Source: Chondrilla cf. caribensis (Eukaryota > Porifera > Demospongiae > Chondrillida > Chondrillidae). Taken from it: 64,000 nucleotides of DNA. Shown in pieces: positions 38,740 through 56,063 of the stretch. Within the stretch, counting starts at the first letter, position 1. Every line of letters starts with the position of its first letter. The notes beneath the pieces are model-generated. The model was given only the letters and a program-made list of their open reading frames with translations, had not been told where the DNA came from and searched no databases. Position numbers and translations under genes: made by a program. The DNA lies in contig OZ026568.1 in NCBI GenBank assembly GCA_964020155.1, positions 2,709,820 to 2,773,819 of the forward strand, given 5' to 3'.

Positions 38740-41700
38740 CACATGCGTGTATGTGCACACACACATGAATTTGTGTAATAATTATATCTCCTTTTGCTAC
38801 AGGGAAGTATACGAACCACTGAAAGTTGCTTCTGTTCCTTCCAACATTGTGAGTTGCTATTCCTCATTTTGACCATATGCGTATTCCTTCTACAGTAGCT
38901 ACCCACTACTGTTGTGAACAGTGAACTATATACATACATAGGTACATATATGTGTAGCTGTACATATTACCACTTGTTTTCTCACACAGCACGAGTCAGT
39001 GCCGATAAAAATGAACATGGCTGCCATCTTGAGAGAAGGAGCTCGTGTTCACAAGGAAGAAGATGCCTTGTTGAAGAGACTGGCAGGTCTTGAAGCAGGA
39101 GAAAAGGACGATTCTGACTTTCTATGTTGGCAGGAAGAAGTTAAGCAGGTCATTGAGATTGAGACATGTTACTCGGGTGTGTAATTTTTGTGGAGGGCCT
39201 GCTGCATACTGTATGTGGATCAACTACAACACACACCAAACATGTGCACATGTGCATACGTGTGTGTGCGTTCGTACAAAATACATATCTTTTGCATATA
39301 ATGTATTGTATTCTCCACTTCATAGAAAGAAGCAGCAGAAGCAATGGCTGAAATAGAGAGAAAACATCTGGTACGTTCGTACGTACGTATGTATGTATGA
39401 GGCACATGATATGTACATATGTATATCCATACTTCTCATGTACCATACATAATGTTGACCCTGTTACATATCTATACTGTATGTAGTACATATGTCACAT
39501 AAACATCTGTATCTCCCAATGTACAAATGTACATACTGTGCATACATAAGTATTCACAGTATATGTGCACATTTGGTCACTCTTGCATGCTTACTATTAG
39601 CAGTACTTGTATGTACATACACATACGTATGTACATATGTGAACCCTATCATAATCTGTTGACCCAGATTACAGCCAATATGTTCTCCTTGTGTCCTGTG
39701 AACTACTCTACTTACTGTATATTGGCATACAATATACTGTAATGTGTATGCCTCCTGTGTCTGCAGGCAGGCCAGTTAAGCTACGAAGAGGCTATTATTG
39801 CCAAGCAGGCCTATCATCAGGAGAACAAAGAGAAGGTGAAGATCATAAAGGAAGAATCGGAGCAAATAATGAGTGCCTACTTCAGAGAACAAGAAGAGCA
39901 GCGAAAGGAGATGAGGAAGCTAGTGGAGACCATAGCAGAAGGAAGAGAGAATGTGAAGGAAGCCAAGGATAAATTGCAGAAGATGAAACAGAGCATTGGT
40001 ATGCCAGATTCTTAATTGTGTGTGTATGTACCTACGTACGTACGTATGTGCAACTCGTGGGAATGTGTGCAAGTGTTCGCATGTACGGTATGTACATACG
40101 TATGACAGACTGTACATATGTAGGTACTCATGACTGTCTGTACATGTGTATTGTATTAAACCATTAATAGTTTACACACATGCGTACGTATTAACACCAC
40201 TATATTATTTTTATTAATATTGTATTCTTGTTCAGTACAACAAGTAGCCAAAGAGAGCCGAGTACTCATGAGGCAAGCCCTGGAAGAGGTACACATACAT
40301 ACATACACATACAAACCTACATACGTATGTGTACAGTTACAAACTTGTGCATATGTACATAGATACGCATACTGTAATCCGCCATGTTACATGCACAGTA
40401 CATACAATAATACGTCCCTACATATGTACAATACATGTACTGTACATATGTAGGGACGTATGTCATTTCACCCCCTATCATCTTGTCATTCCAGGCTGAA
40501 GAAGAAATGAGAAAGAAGGTTGATCTGATCAAGCAGATCAGAGCTATAGAGAGCGTTCCCATCATCAGACACAAGTTCGTAGACCTCACTGAGACATCAG
40601 GACACGGCTTGCTGTCAGAAATGTCTATAGCTGAAGTGAGGTCCTCTCAACATGAACACAGCCGTTGCAGTACGTGCTAATGTTATTGTGTGTTCAATAC
40701 AGCTCCATGAAAGACTGTCACTTGCAAAGCTTGCTTATCAAGAAGAAGAAGAACAAAGAAGAAAGGACATTGCAGCTAACAAAGAGGTATGTATGTATGC
40801 ATTTGGATTTACACGGATATTTGTGCTTGTTGCATTCCTGCATGTACATACATACATACAGTACATATACTCTACATACAGTATGTTTCATCTATCAACA
40901 TGACATTGCCCTAAACCATGTTTTCAGTACTTCTTGTCTTCTACTACGTATTGTATGGTATACAGAATCACCAACATCACTACGTAACTACCATTATCTA
41001 CTATTGCCATAGCAATTGAGGGCTTTTGTTGGGGAATTCTCCTCACTGTTCCATGGTGTGCTACCTTCCTTGTTTGTACATATGGTTGAACTTGCTCAGT
41101 GAGTAACTTGAAGGGCACACCAAATCTGTAAATCTTATCAGGGTACTTAATGTCTGACATGTCTATGTGACATACGTAGTGTACATAAGCTAGGGACTGA
41201 GTGGGGTGCACTCACTAACCAGGAGTATGTACTAACCCAGGTACTTACCAAGCAGATTGCATTGCACATACACACAGGATATACAGTAGTATTATGTAGA
41301 TGCTGGCAGCAATGTAGCATTAATGCATACTAGTACTGTATAATACGTATTATGCAGATGTACGTACTCTATGTACGTACGTAGTTGCTAGTGTTCACGA
41401 ATGTATCCATGTGGTGCTTGATATTAGCTTGTGCACATGTACAGGCCAAAGAAAGACTGTTGTCTAACACTATGGCTACTATCAGTAGGCATCGCAGTCA
41501 GAAAGTGAAGCAGACAGAAGATAGGTTAGTCGAGTGCATATGTATGGATATGCATACATACACATGTACTTGTTTCTGTATGATATTATTATGCTCAAGT
41601 ATATGTATATTTGTTGACCTTTGACCTCTCAACCTTAGCAAAATTCAGAGAAAAGCAAGCATGGCTAAACTGTTAGCTGATCAAAGAGATAAGAAAGTGG

Positions 41701-41832
41701 TTGGTCTACAGGAACAGTTGGAGGCTAAGAAAAAAGGTAGGCTGAGTACTGTGCTGACAATAGTATCGATGTATACATACTATTGTCCAATATTTTCAGT
41801 ATTGTACCAACATGGTACACTGACACTCACAT

Positions 41833-41907
<75 letters not shown>

Positions 41908-42874
41908 CGCACACGCGCACAGTGCTCCTAGCCTTGTTTACGTTCCTGAGCTAGCAAGACTAAAAATGTTGACTGCTTTAACATGCAAGGGTTCAGAGGT
42001 CATGTGATGGTGTACTTTGTGTTGAACTCTCTGTGTGTGTTCTTGTGAGTCCCTTGAGGACTTTATCTGTGGGGTACTGTTATAAAAGCAATGTTAACAC
42101 ACTGCATGTACAGTTTACACTGAAGATTTAGTGTTACACATCACCAAGTACTGTCTGACCATTTAGAGAGGCAAAGAATACAGCAAGATATTGCTAGGAG
42201 TAGAGCTAAGGCAAAAATGGGATCAGATAAGGTGACTGTAACTGCACATACTTACCTTGTGTGGTTTGTGACAGGTACCTGTGATGGTGTGATTGTGATA
42301 CAGAGGGTGTGATTGTGGCACAGGTCCCTGTGATGGTGTGATTGTGGCACAGGTCCCTGTGATGGTGTGATTGTGACACAGGTCCATGTGATGGTGTGAT
42401 TGTGACACATATGCCTGTAGGGTGCATGTACGTATAGACGGGAAACATGTGTTCACGTAATTATGGACAACCTGAGGCTCTGTGAGGAGTGGCTATACTT
42501 ACATATATGTACATATGTATGTACGTATGTACAGTATATTATACTTAGACAGGCACATTTGTGTAATAGTGCAACTTGCTTGATGATCGCATGTACGTAA
42601 TTGTGTGTATGTATACTTGTATGTATTAGCTCATTGAAATGTTTTGTTACTTGACCCACTGTTCTTGTTTAGAATTCAACTTCGAATTGGAGTGATCTGA
42701 AGAAAAGCAGAAGTGCTGCTCAGTTGGCCTCCAGTGACAACACACACTCTTCAGCTCTTTCCACTCTTCTAAGGTAAGGGAAGGTTTCTAGATTTATAGT
42801 GTATTTGTTTGCTATAAAGTGATCAATTTGATTACATTGATTTTTTCTTCCACAGATCCTCAGCTCACACGTAA
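25728..42874 (+). CDS. CFAP99: Cilia- and flagella-associated protein 99
   Basis: Axoneme-associated protein of motile cilia. Exons: 25728-25844, 26254-26328, 28130-28199, 28437-28531, 29178-29231, 29876-29934, 35057-35148, 35796-35857, 35990-36016, 36769-36918, 38282-38319, 38803-38848, 38990-39148, 39326-39370, 39767-39998, 40236-40288, 40495-40635, 40703-40786, 41445-41524, 41639-41736, 42167-42231, 42673-42773, 42856-42874. The sum is 1962 nt, 653 codons plus stop, and every junction keeps frame. The N-terminal helical domain matches CFAP99 (SEVLAGCIRFEKLI, VIVDGFYARDGRTCLKADYN, FDELNLRTWIQDEW). A proline linker (TQPRPRIVPTPEKIPLLKVYKP) leads to a long Arg/Lys/Glu coiled coil (IRHKFVDLTETSGHGLLSEMS near residue 450-500). 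The donor after QEEVKQ is the weak GTCATT. The intron at 29935-35056 is 5.1 kb and full of simple repeats. Confidence 0.9.
27515..27890 (-). repeat. Dispersed repeat, copy 2 (inverted relative to 12.04 kb)
   Basis: Reverse complement of the 12040-12480 repeat. Both copies read as short matching frames (IHGR.R..Q...SL..GEA.IL.TFR), which reflects DNA similarity rather than a real gene. In CFAP99 intron 2. Confidence 0.7.
28630..28830. repeat. Degenerate GTTATGACCCC tandem repeat
   Basis: Variants of GTTATGACCCC followed by CAGCCC(C) recur about six times every 30-40 bp in the CFAP99 intron after exon 4. Confidence 0.7.
29474..29725. repeat. (GT)n tract and poly-C run
   Basis: GT dinucleotides cover about 29478-29556. 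A pure poly-C run of about 14 bases lies near 29712-29725. Intronic in CFAP99. Confidence 0.9.
30188..30273. repeat. GT-rich microsatellite
   Basis: (GT)n with CG-containing interruptions (GTGCGCGCACACGTG, itself a small palindrome) inside the long CFAP99 intron. Confidence 0.9.
31541..31715. mobile_element. Degenerate MITE-like element
   Basis: TAGGTCACACCTGGTTTA near the left and its weak complement CAGGTCCCACTA at the right resemble the CAG-ACCT ends of the other MITEs. The inverted repeats are partly decayed. Confidence 0.4.
32305..32385. repeat. (GT)n microsatellite
   Basis: Near-pure GT tract within the long CFAP99 intron. Confidence 0.93.
33523..33850. repeat. 77-bp minisatellite, about 4 copies
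   Basis: The marker GATCTGTGTGACC falls at 33523, 33600, 33677, 33754 and 33835. This gives a strict 77-bp period, with the last step lengthened by 4 bp. Decayed related text continues to about 33960. It accounts for several overlapping minus-strand frames here. Confidence 0.95.
34020..34131. repeat. Compound (GT)n microsatellite
   Basis: Three GT blocks separated by TTAACC and GAAT interruptions in the long CFAP99 intron. Confidence 0.93.
35252..35400 (+). repeat. Dispersed repeat, copy 2 (see 19.4 kb)
   Basis: Same order of landmark words as 19405-19545, with an extra GGCTTATGTAAGCAC insert. In the CFAP99 intron after exon 7. Confidence 0.65.
36104..36188. repeat. (CA)n microsatellite
   Basis: Near-pure CA tract in the CFAP99 intron after exon 9. 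Confidence 0.95.
37171..37349. mobile_element. Tc1/mariner-type MITE, TA-flanked (179 bp)
   Basis: Ends CAGTTGAACACTCATATAAC and complement of CAGTGGAGCACTCTTATAAC, flanked by TA. TTTGTTATA recurs several times inside. In the CFAP99 intron after exon 10. Confidence 0.87.
38676..38740. repeat. (CA)n microsatellite
   Basis: CA tract in the CFAP99 intron after exon 11. Confidence 0.93.
41837..41905. repeat. (CA)n microsatellite
   Basis: CA tract in the CFAP99 intron after exon 20. Confidence 0.93.
42272..42412. repeat. 29-bp minisatellite, about 4-5 copies
   Basis: Units built on GTGATGGTGTGATTGTG with CACAGGTCC between them repeat in the intron before CFAP99 exon 22. Confidence 0.88.
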
Positions 42875-43512
42875 GGACTCATCCCCATCCCATTGACCCG
42901 AACATTGAGTGTAAATTATGTCATTTATAATATGTACTGTAAATACTGTGCACATTGCCATGTGATTAACTGCTACAGCACCATAGTGTGTACATCAGAT
43001 TAGGAATGTTAGTAGGATGACTGGACCTGACCCTACATGAGATAGCAATGAGTAGTGTACTGTACATGCATACAAATTATAGAAGCATTGTATATTATGT
43101 AGAAACTAACTACTTAGTTGTTGTAATAATATATAATAAGAAAATTATTATACACTATTGCATGTAAATAAATGTAGTGATATAAATTATTTTGCTATAT
43201 TTGTACATATATTATTAATATTATATATATACGTACATAATATATAATAATATTGTTATGTTTCTAGCTTTATACATACATAATTATTATAATATCTATA
43301 GCTATTTGCCATGAACTACATTATAATTAATATTATTTATAATAATTACAATATATAAATTTTAAATTAAAACTAATGGTACAAAATAATAGTATGTTGT
43401 CATAACATTACGTATTACAGTATTATGATACGCATAATTTTTATGCATACCAGTTTCTGAGAATACACGCACACTACACATGTACTGTAATATTCAATAC
43501 TACATAACAATC
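42875..43512. other. AT-rich spacer between convergent genes
   Basis: The stop codons of CFAP99 (+) and the CARD-KH gene (-) face each other 640 bp apart. The interval is very AT-rich with TAATATTATA palindromes and AATAAA-like motifs on both strands; no gene seen. Confidence 0.75.
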
Positions 43513-51355
<7,843 letters not shown>

Positions 51356-51483
51356 GCATTAGGGTTTGAGTGCATGTACATCAAATTCGGCGAATTCAAC
51401 GGACTTTCGGAAACTCGTTTTCGCTGAACCGCCAGCGACGTCATTGCTCTCTGTGGGGAGTTTCCCTATTTGGAGGAAAGAAA
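51356..51483. promoter_or_regulatory. Bidirectional promoter, CARD-KH / SLU7-like exon
   Basis: 128 bp between divergent start codons; moderately CpG-rich. Confidence 0.5.
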
Positions 51484-51638
51484 ATGGCGTCCGAACCTGG
51501 TACAATGAATCGATTACAAAGCGATAACCCTGTTGGAGGGGCGCAGAGAGAAAGTAGAGAGAGTTAGAGAAAGAAAAAAGAACTCGAAGAGGCTAGAAAA
51601 GCAGGAACAGCGCCAGCCGAGGTCGATGAGGAAGGGAG
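51484..51638 (+). pseudogene. SLU7-like first coding exon with in-frame stop
   Basis: From ATG (MASEPGTMNRLQSDN...) the frame meets TAG at 51565-51567. It then continues without a frameshift as [13 protein letters not shown] and APAEVDEEG, ending at a good donor, AG|GTACGT. This is the very conserved N-terminal block of the splicing factor SLU7, where the residue before RKKKELEE is tryptophan (TGG) in the family as I recall it. One base change would turn that TGG into the observed TAG. No second SLU7 exon (the family continues DINPHIPQYI) is visible in the next 13 kb. This is therefore a gene fragment, a pseudogene or a real gene with a sequence error at this codon and distant exons. Confidence 0.6.
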
Positions 51639-53043
51639 GTACGTAAACGAATTTTGTTTCAAATTTCAACGGATCTCCGTTTAGTTCGTGTAGTTTTTCT
51701 TCACAAAATTCATCACCAGTATTGGTCGTTCACGAAAAATTTGATTTTTCCCATGATAGAAGGCTGGTAGCCTTCCGCATTCCAAATAGTAGCCCACTAC
51801 ACCAGTTATCCTTCTCAGTCTAAACTAGGTGTGAACGTGGTTCAGGACCTCGCTACGTGAAGTATAATATGTCCGTATTTTGCTGTATTATGTTTTTCTT
51901 TTTGAAATTGAGATCACATGGATAGATTGGATCATCACAGGAATACTCCGTACACTGTGGGGAGTATTCCTGATTCGTAATAAACTTTCAAATAAAAAAT
52001 TGTTTTGAAATTCAAATGATATACTATATAGATTGAATCATAACAGGAATAAAAAGAATTAGATCAATTTGAATGAAACAGGTAAAGTATGCCTGTTGTG
52101 CATGTGCATTATAAGATAATGGTTAAATTTCATGATCGGCACTCCAATTATAGTGTACTTCTGTAAGTCAAGGTGAATGACTTAGATAGAAATTAAGACT
52201 TCTGTGTTATATCTTCTTGTGGGAGGTCAGCAATGGGAGAATGATGGAGACTGCTGGCAAAAAGGCCAAGGTGGTGCTGGCAGGTTTGAGCGGTTGGTGA
52301 CAATTGTAATTGGCTGTATAACACTAGTTTCATACTGGTTAATTCTTTGAAAAGTTGCATGCTATTTTGCTGTTTGTTGCAAAAATGTAGAATATAGGTA
52401 AATTATTTGTTTCGTTGTAGTTTATCAAGTATAATGACTGCACATGTTGTGATATGTTTAATATGCATGACCTTTATATCCACATTGACCACCTTGCTTT
52501 TGTATAATTGTTTATATTATAATAAGTGGTAATGCTTGGGCTATTAACATTTCTCCTATTTGTGAGCCAAGCCTTGTAAGCATTCTGGTACTGATCCAGA
52601 TTGATTGTTTCTTTGGGAGTACTATTTGTGGAGAACCTTTGTCACAGTTTGCATGTTTTGTAACATGATGCATGGCCACATTTCTTGACAACTTGTGCAA
52701 AGAGATTGGTTCCACTGATTGGTTGCGGAACTTACTCATTACAGTATGTTTGCACAACTTCCACTTGTGTTCACTTGTGCATGATGTGTGGATGCATGCA
52801 TGATTCCTTTTGTAATTGTTCTGAGACAGCTGGACTCTCATATTGCATCAACTGTGTTTATGATTCTATTTACAGTGGTTGATTGAAGTGTGTTCAGTGT
52901 ATTATTGTATGTTTGTTAACGTGTGGTACGTATGTTTAGACATATTTATACATTTGATGCCATACCAAGAGCTACAGCTGTTGTACAACACTGCAAAGTG
53001 CTTAGCAAGAACAATCATCTCACATGAGGACAAAAATCCTTAG
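51639..53043. other. Spacer, no supported gene
   Basis: AT-rich sequence. Frames at 52512-52841 on both strands are open for 60-110 codons, but lack recognisable motifs or splice context. Confidence 0.5.
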
Positions 53044-53292
53044 GGATCAGGTAAAAGGAAGATAATGGACACTGGCCATATGGATTGACGACGTCGGGTT
53101 AGTGTTAGTAGGTAGAGTTATGATTAATTGGGGTTAGATCTGGGATACTTTTTGACCTATAATATTTGGTTCAAAAAAGGATCCAAGATCTAACCCTACC
53201 CTTCTATGCATGCTCTACTACAGAGAGAGCATGACGCTAAGTGGATGTCATCAGTCCATATGGCCAGTAGGTCGGTTCATTTTACCTGATCC
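53044..53292. mobile_element. Fold-back MITE (249 bp)
   Basis: The ends GGATCAGGTAAAA and its exact complement TTTTACCTGATCC are followed inward by CTGGCCATATGGA and its complement. A further inner pair is built around GGGGTTAGATC / GATCTAACCC. Almost the whole element can fold into one hairpin around an AT-rich centre near 53160. No target duplication identified. Confidence 0.8.
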
Positions 53293-53431
53293 AAAGCCCT
53301 CTGTGCTGACGTCTTTCACATGAGAACCAGTCGTATCTACAACGAGGAAAACGTTCCATTAGTGAGCAATTGAAACTCGTAGATTAGCCATCTTTTCGAT
53401 TACGTAGATTGCACGTCATGTACAAAATTAA

Positions 53432-53621
53432 ATGTCTGCCAAGATGGACGTCACCATGGCTGACCAATTCGAGCTCCCGAACGACGAATTGACGAACCCC
53501 CTTTCGGCGCAATGGGGAATCGAAATTCTGTACGTAAAAACTTTGACAGCCTTCTTGATGATCGTTTTAAGCTTACCGACGGCGCCCGACCCGGAACACC
53601 CAGCCCCTGAGTCAAAGAAAC
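53432..53621 (+). CDS. Possible orphan first exon, unidentified
   Basis: An ATG-initiated frame (MSAKMDVTMADQFELPNDEL), then a hydrophobic stretch (TLTAFLMIVLSLPT), ends at a GTGAGTGTC donor within a CpG-rich, promoter-like region. It could equally splice earlier at GTACGT (about 53530). I do not recognise the product, and no partner exons are visible before the opposite-strand gene at 54666. Could be a true first exon whose gene is elsewhere, or a chance frame. Confidence 0.25.
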
Positions 53622-54600
53622 GTGAGTGTCATTATTGTCCGTCTCTCGGCAACTGCTGCCGATCTTGACGAAAGTCTTCTACCTCCGTCTGTGACGCGTC
53701 CGTGCCCCCTTCCGACGGGAGGGACGGATCGAGACCAGTCGGTTGTGAACTCGTGGAATTTGCGCACAAAGAAAGTGCAAATGGGCCATAATTCCGCGAG
53801 TGTCCCGACGAAAAGCAATTAGATGCGTGGGCGACCAACTTTCGACTCGCTATGGACCGGAAACAATTAACCTCGCTAACGCTCGGTAATAATTGCTCTT
53901 CAAAGTCTAAACTAGTTCAGACAGAGTCTGAAGGGGCTCGCCTAAGCTCGCCCTGTCAGCAGGGGTCAGCATAGATGTGCAGTAGCTGGCATTGAAAATG
54001 TACACACAGGCACTGGCTGATGTCTGCAGCATGCATGCTCTATTCAGGCGATTATGGAAATGCCAGCATATCCATAAGTGCTTGATAGGGTGGCTAAGTA
54101 CATGCAGTGAGCTGGGTTCTGCTGCTGTGCAGTAGTTGCAGTGATAACAATAGGCTCATCCCATGTTGCAGCACAGAAATGTATGTGTTGTATTGAAGGA
54201 TGATAATGATTTTGTCTGGAAGTACTACACCGCATCAAAATGAGTCAATACGTAAATATAAAACCCTACCCCTACCCTAACCCTAACCCTACCCTAACCC
54301 AACCTTAACTTACTCCCTACTCCAAACATTATATAGGAAGAAATCCCTCATGTTAATAAGCGTGTACATCAAAATGCATTGATGTCATCCCATTGTGTTC
54401 TGTATAGCATGCATTACTGTAGCACATGTTGATAATGTGTGCACAAATTTCAATAGTCATCTACAGCTTGCCCCATTTAGGTGCGTATGTTAGCATGCGC
54501 ACATAGTGTCCGTCCCATTATGCAGCAGAAGTAGATGTCCCATTAAATGATGTAAAATAATAGAACATAATGAAATTGATAATACAATAATAATGATAAT

Positions 54601-54603
<3 letters not shown>
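53622..54603. other. Spacer with telomere-like repeat
   Basis: CpG-rich up to about 53900, then AT-rich. The only structured element is the CCCTAA-like tract at about 54264-54304. Confidence 0.6.
54264..54304. repeat. Interstitial telomere-like CCCTAA tract
   Basis: CCCTAA/CCCTA variants repeat about six or seven times, including two perfect consecutive CCCTAA units. TTAGGG is the usual animal telomere repeat. Confidence 0.75.
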
Positions 54604-54651
<48 letters not shown>

Positions 54652-54652
54652 T
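54603..54652. repeat. (TAA)n microsatellite
   Basis: About 16 pure TAA/AAT triplets, directly past the 3' end of the CCCH gene. Confidence 0.97.
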
Positions 54653-54665
54653 ACATACAGAATAT

Positions 54666-55228
54666 CTAATTTTTGTCTGTTGTTTCATTTTCTTTCTTAG
54701 ACGTCTCTATTTCTTCTCTAAGTTCTATCAGTTTTGGCTGGATGATGTCATGCGGTACATGGATGAATTTACAGTTCATTTTCTTGCAACTTTTATTATA
54801 TCGGCAGATCCTTCTTTTTTTCTTTAAATGCTCTTTTTTTAAGTGGAGGAATTTGCAGTCCTGTCCAAATCGGCAACGCTGCTGAAATTTGCATACTTTT
54901 GAGTCTGTAGCTATTTGAGATTACAATAAATATAATGAAGACACACATCATCATGGATATATAAATTAATACAGTATTAACCTGTTTTCTGTTGTTTATT
55001 TGGTGGTTTGGTATCATCCAATGCTTTAGTTCGTTCTGTAAGGAAATCAAGTGTCAAGATGAATTATATTTATGTATATTTGAAAGAATATAACAATTAT
55101 AGTTGCTTACCTGTAGTTGATTGAAGAAGTTTTGAATCCCTAAGGTTATCGGGATTTCCAACGAGTTGGATAAAATGTCCTTTTATTTCGAACTTGATAT
55201 CTTTCGCGGTTACGAACTTCGGATCCAT
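54666..55228 (-). CDS. Small CCCH zinc-finger protein
   Basis: Three exons, 55228-55111, 55035-54982 and 54904-54666, give 411 nt, 136 residues plus stop, with frame kept at both junctions. The N-terminus (MDPKFVTAKDIKFEIKGHF) is unrecognised and is followed by a charged linker. Two zinc-binding motifs follow: CKFQQRCRFGQDCKFLH (C-x5-C-x5-C-x3-H) and CRYNKSCKKMNCKFIH (C-x5-C-x4-C-x3-H). Both are compact forms of the RNA-binding CCCH finger. A charged tail ends the protein. Binding of RNA is likely from the fingers; the actual role is unknown. It is divergent from the OB-fold ORF with 115 bp between starts, and the two may work or move together. Confidence 0.8.
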
Positions 55229-55343
55229 ACTATTCTCTGCACATCTGGTTGTTGCGATGTGATTATGTCGCGCCATTTATACACGGGCAGGGGATACAAT
55301 TTGGTGGCGGACCTAGTTGTAATTTTGTGAAAGAGAATATCAA
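55229..55343. promoter_or_regulatory. Bidirectional promoter, CCCH gene / OB-fold ORF
   Basis: 115 bp between the two starts. Contains a short ATG frame of 22 codons on the plus strand (55266) that ends before the OB frame. Confidence 0.45.
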
Positions 55344-56063
55344 GTGGAAACGATCGACGACTCTAAGACATTGAAGGAACTATCAGAATTGTCTTCAGTG
55401 TCTATCAATGAAAAGGTTACTGTCAGTGGCAAGGTGACCAAGCAGGATATTGGTGTAAGTGTGAAGAGGGGTGATGGCAGTTCAATTTTGAAGCGAGACT
55501 GTGTGTTTGCTGATTCTTCTTGTTCTGTTCGTCTTGTTCTGTGGGAAGGGGATATTGATAAGTTGGTTTTAGGCGAGAGCTATAAGTTAGTTAATGTGTG
55601 CGTACGACAATGGCAGGGGGTTCCGTTTATTTCTTTGTCTGGGGATGCCACAATTCGTGCTATAGGTGATATAGGGGATGTAGATGATAATTTAATAGTA
55701 AGTAGGAGTCAAACTAAAGAGGTTTGTAGTGATGTTTTGGCTGTACATAGTGTTGTTATTTATTTTGCATGCTGTTTATGTAATGGTAAAGTAATTCAGG
55801 AAGAAGGTGTAGGCACTTGTAATAAATGTAGTGCTGTAATGAAAATGATTAAGTGTAAACGTAGTTTCATGTCAGAATTTAGCATAGCTGAAATTGGCAA
55901 AGTAAAGGCATTTTCACAAGTATTAGAGTCAGTGGTAGAATTAGACATAGGGGATGACGAAAAAAGTATTACTAGGAAATTGTTGTTTTTACCAGAATGT
56001 ATTTTTGTTGTGAATAATAACATTGTAAAAGATGTCAAAAGTGTAAACCTTACTTTTAAATGA
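55344..56063 (+). CDS. RPA-like OB-fold / zinc-ribbon protein
   Basis: The intronless frame resembles single-strand DNA-binding OB domains of replication protein A large subunits. Residues about 20-110 look like one OB fold (VTVSGKVTKQDIGVSVKRG, SILKRDCVFADSS, VRLVLWEGDIDKL, YKLVNVCVRQWQGVPFISL). A four-cysteine zinc ribbon follows (CCLCNGKV near 141, then GTCNKCSA near 158), then a hydrophobic beta-rich end. The first codon is GTG; an in-frame TAA lies 24 bp upstream, and no ATG occurs until deep in the protein. The start may therefore be non-AUG, a mutated ATG (METIDD if ATG), or spliced on from an unseen exon. Similar OB proteins are carried by some mobile elements, and a Helitron lies 3.3 kb away, but on the other strand. 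Confidence 0.6.
   Translation: METIDDSKTLKELSELSSVSINEKVTVSGKVTKQDIGVSVKRGDGSSILKRDCVFADSSCSVRLVLWEGDIDKLVLGESYKLVNVCVRQWQGVPFISLSGDATIRAIGDIGDVDDNLIVSRSQTKEVCSDVLAVHSVVIYFACCLCNGKVIQEEGVGTCNKCSAVMKMIKCKRSFMSEFSIAEIGKVKAFSQVLESVVELDIGDDEKSITRKLLFLPECIFVVNNNIVKDVKSVNLTFK

Noticed and set aside
52512..52841. 110-codon minus-strand frame
   Set aside because: Composition resembles antisense AT-rich noncoding DNA; no motif and no splice partners.
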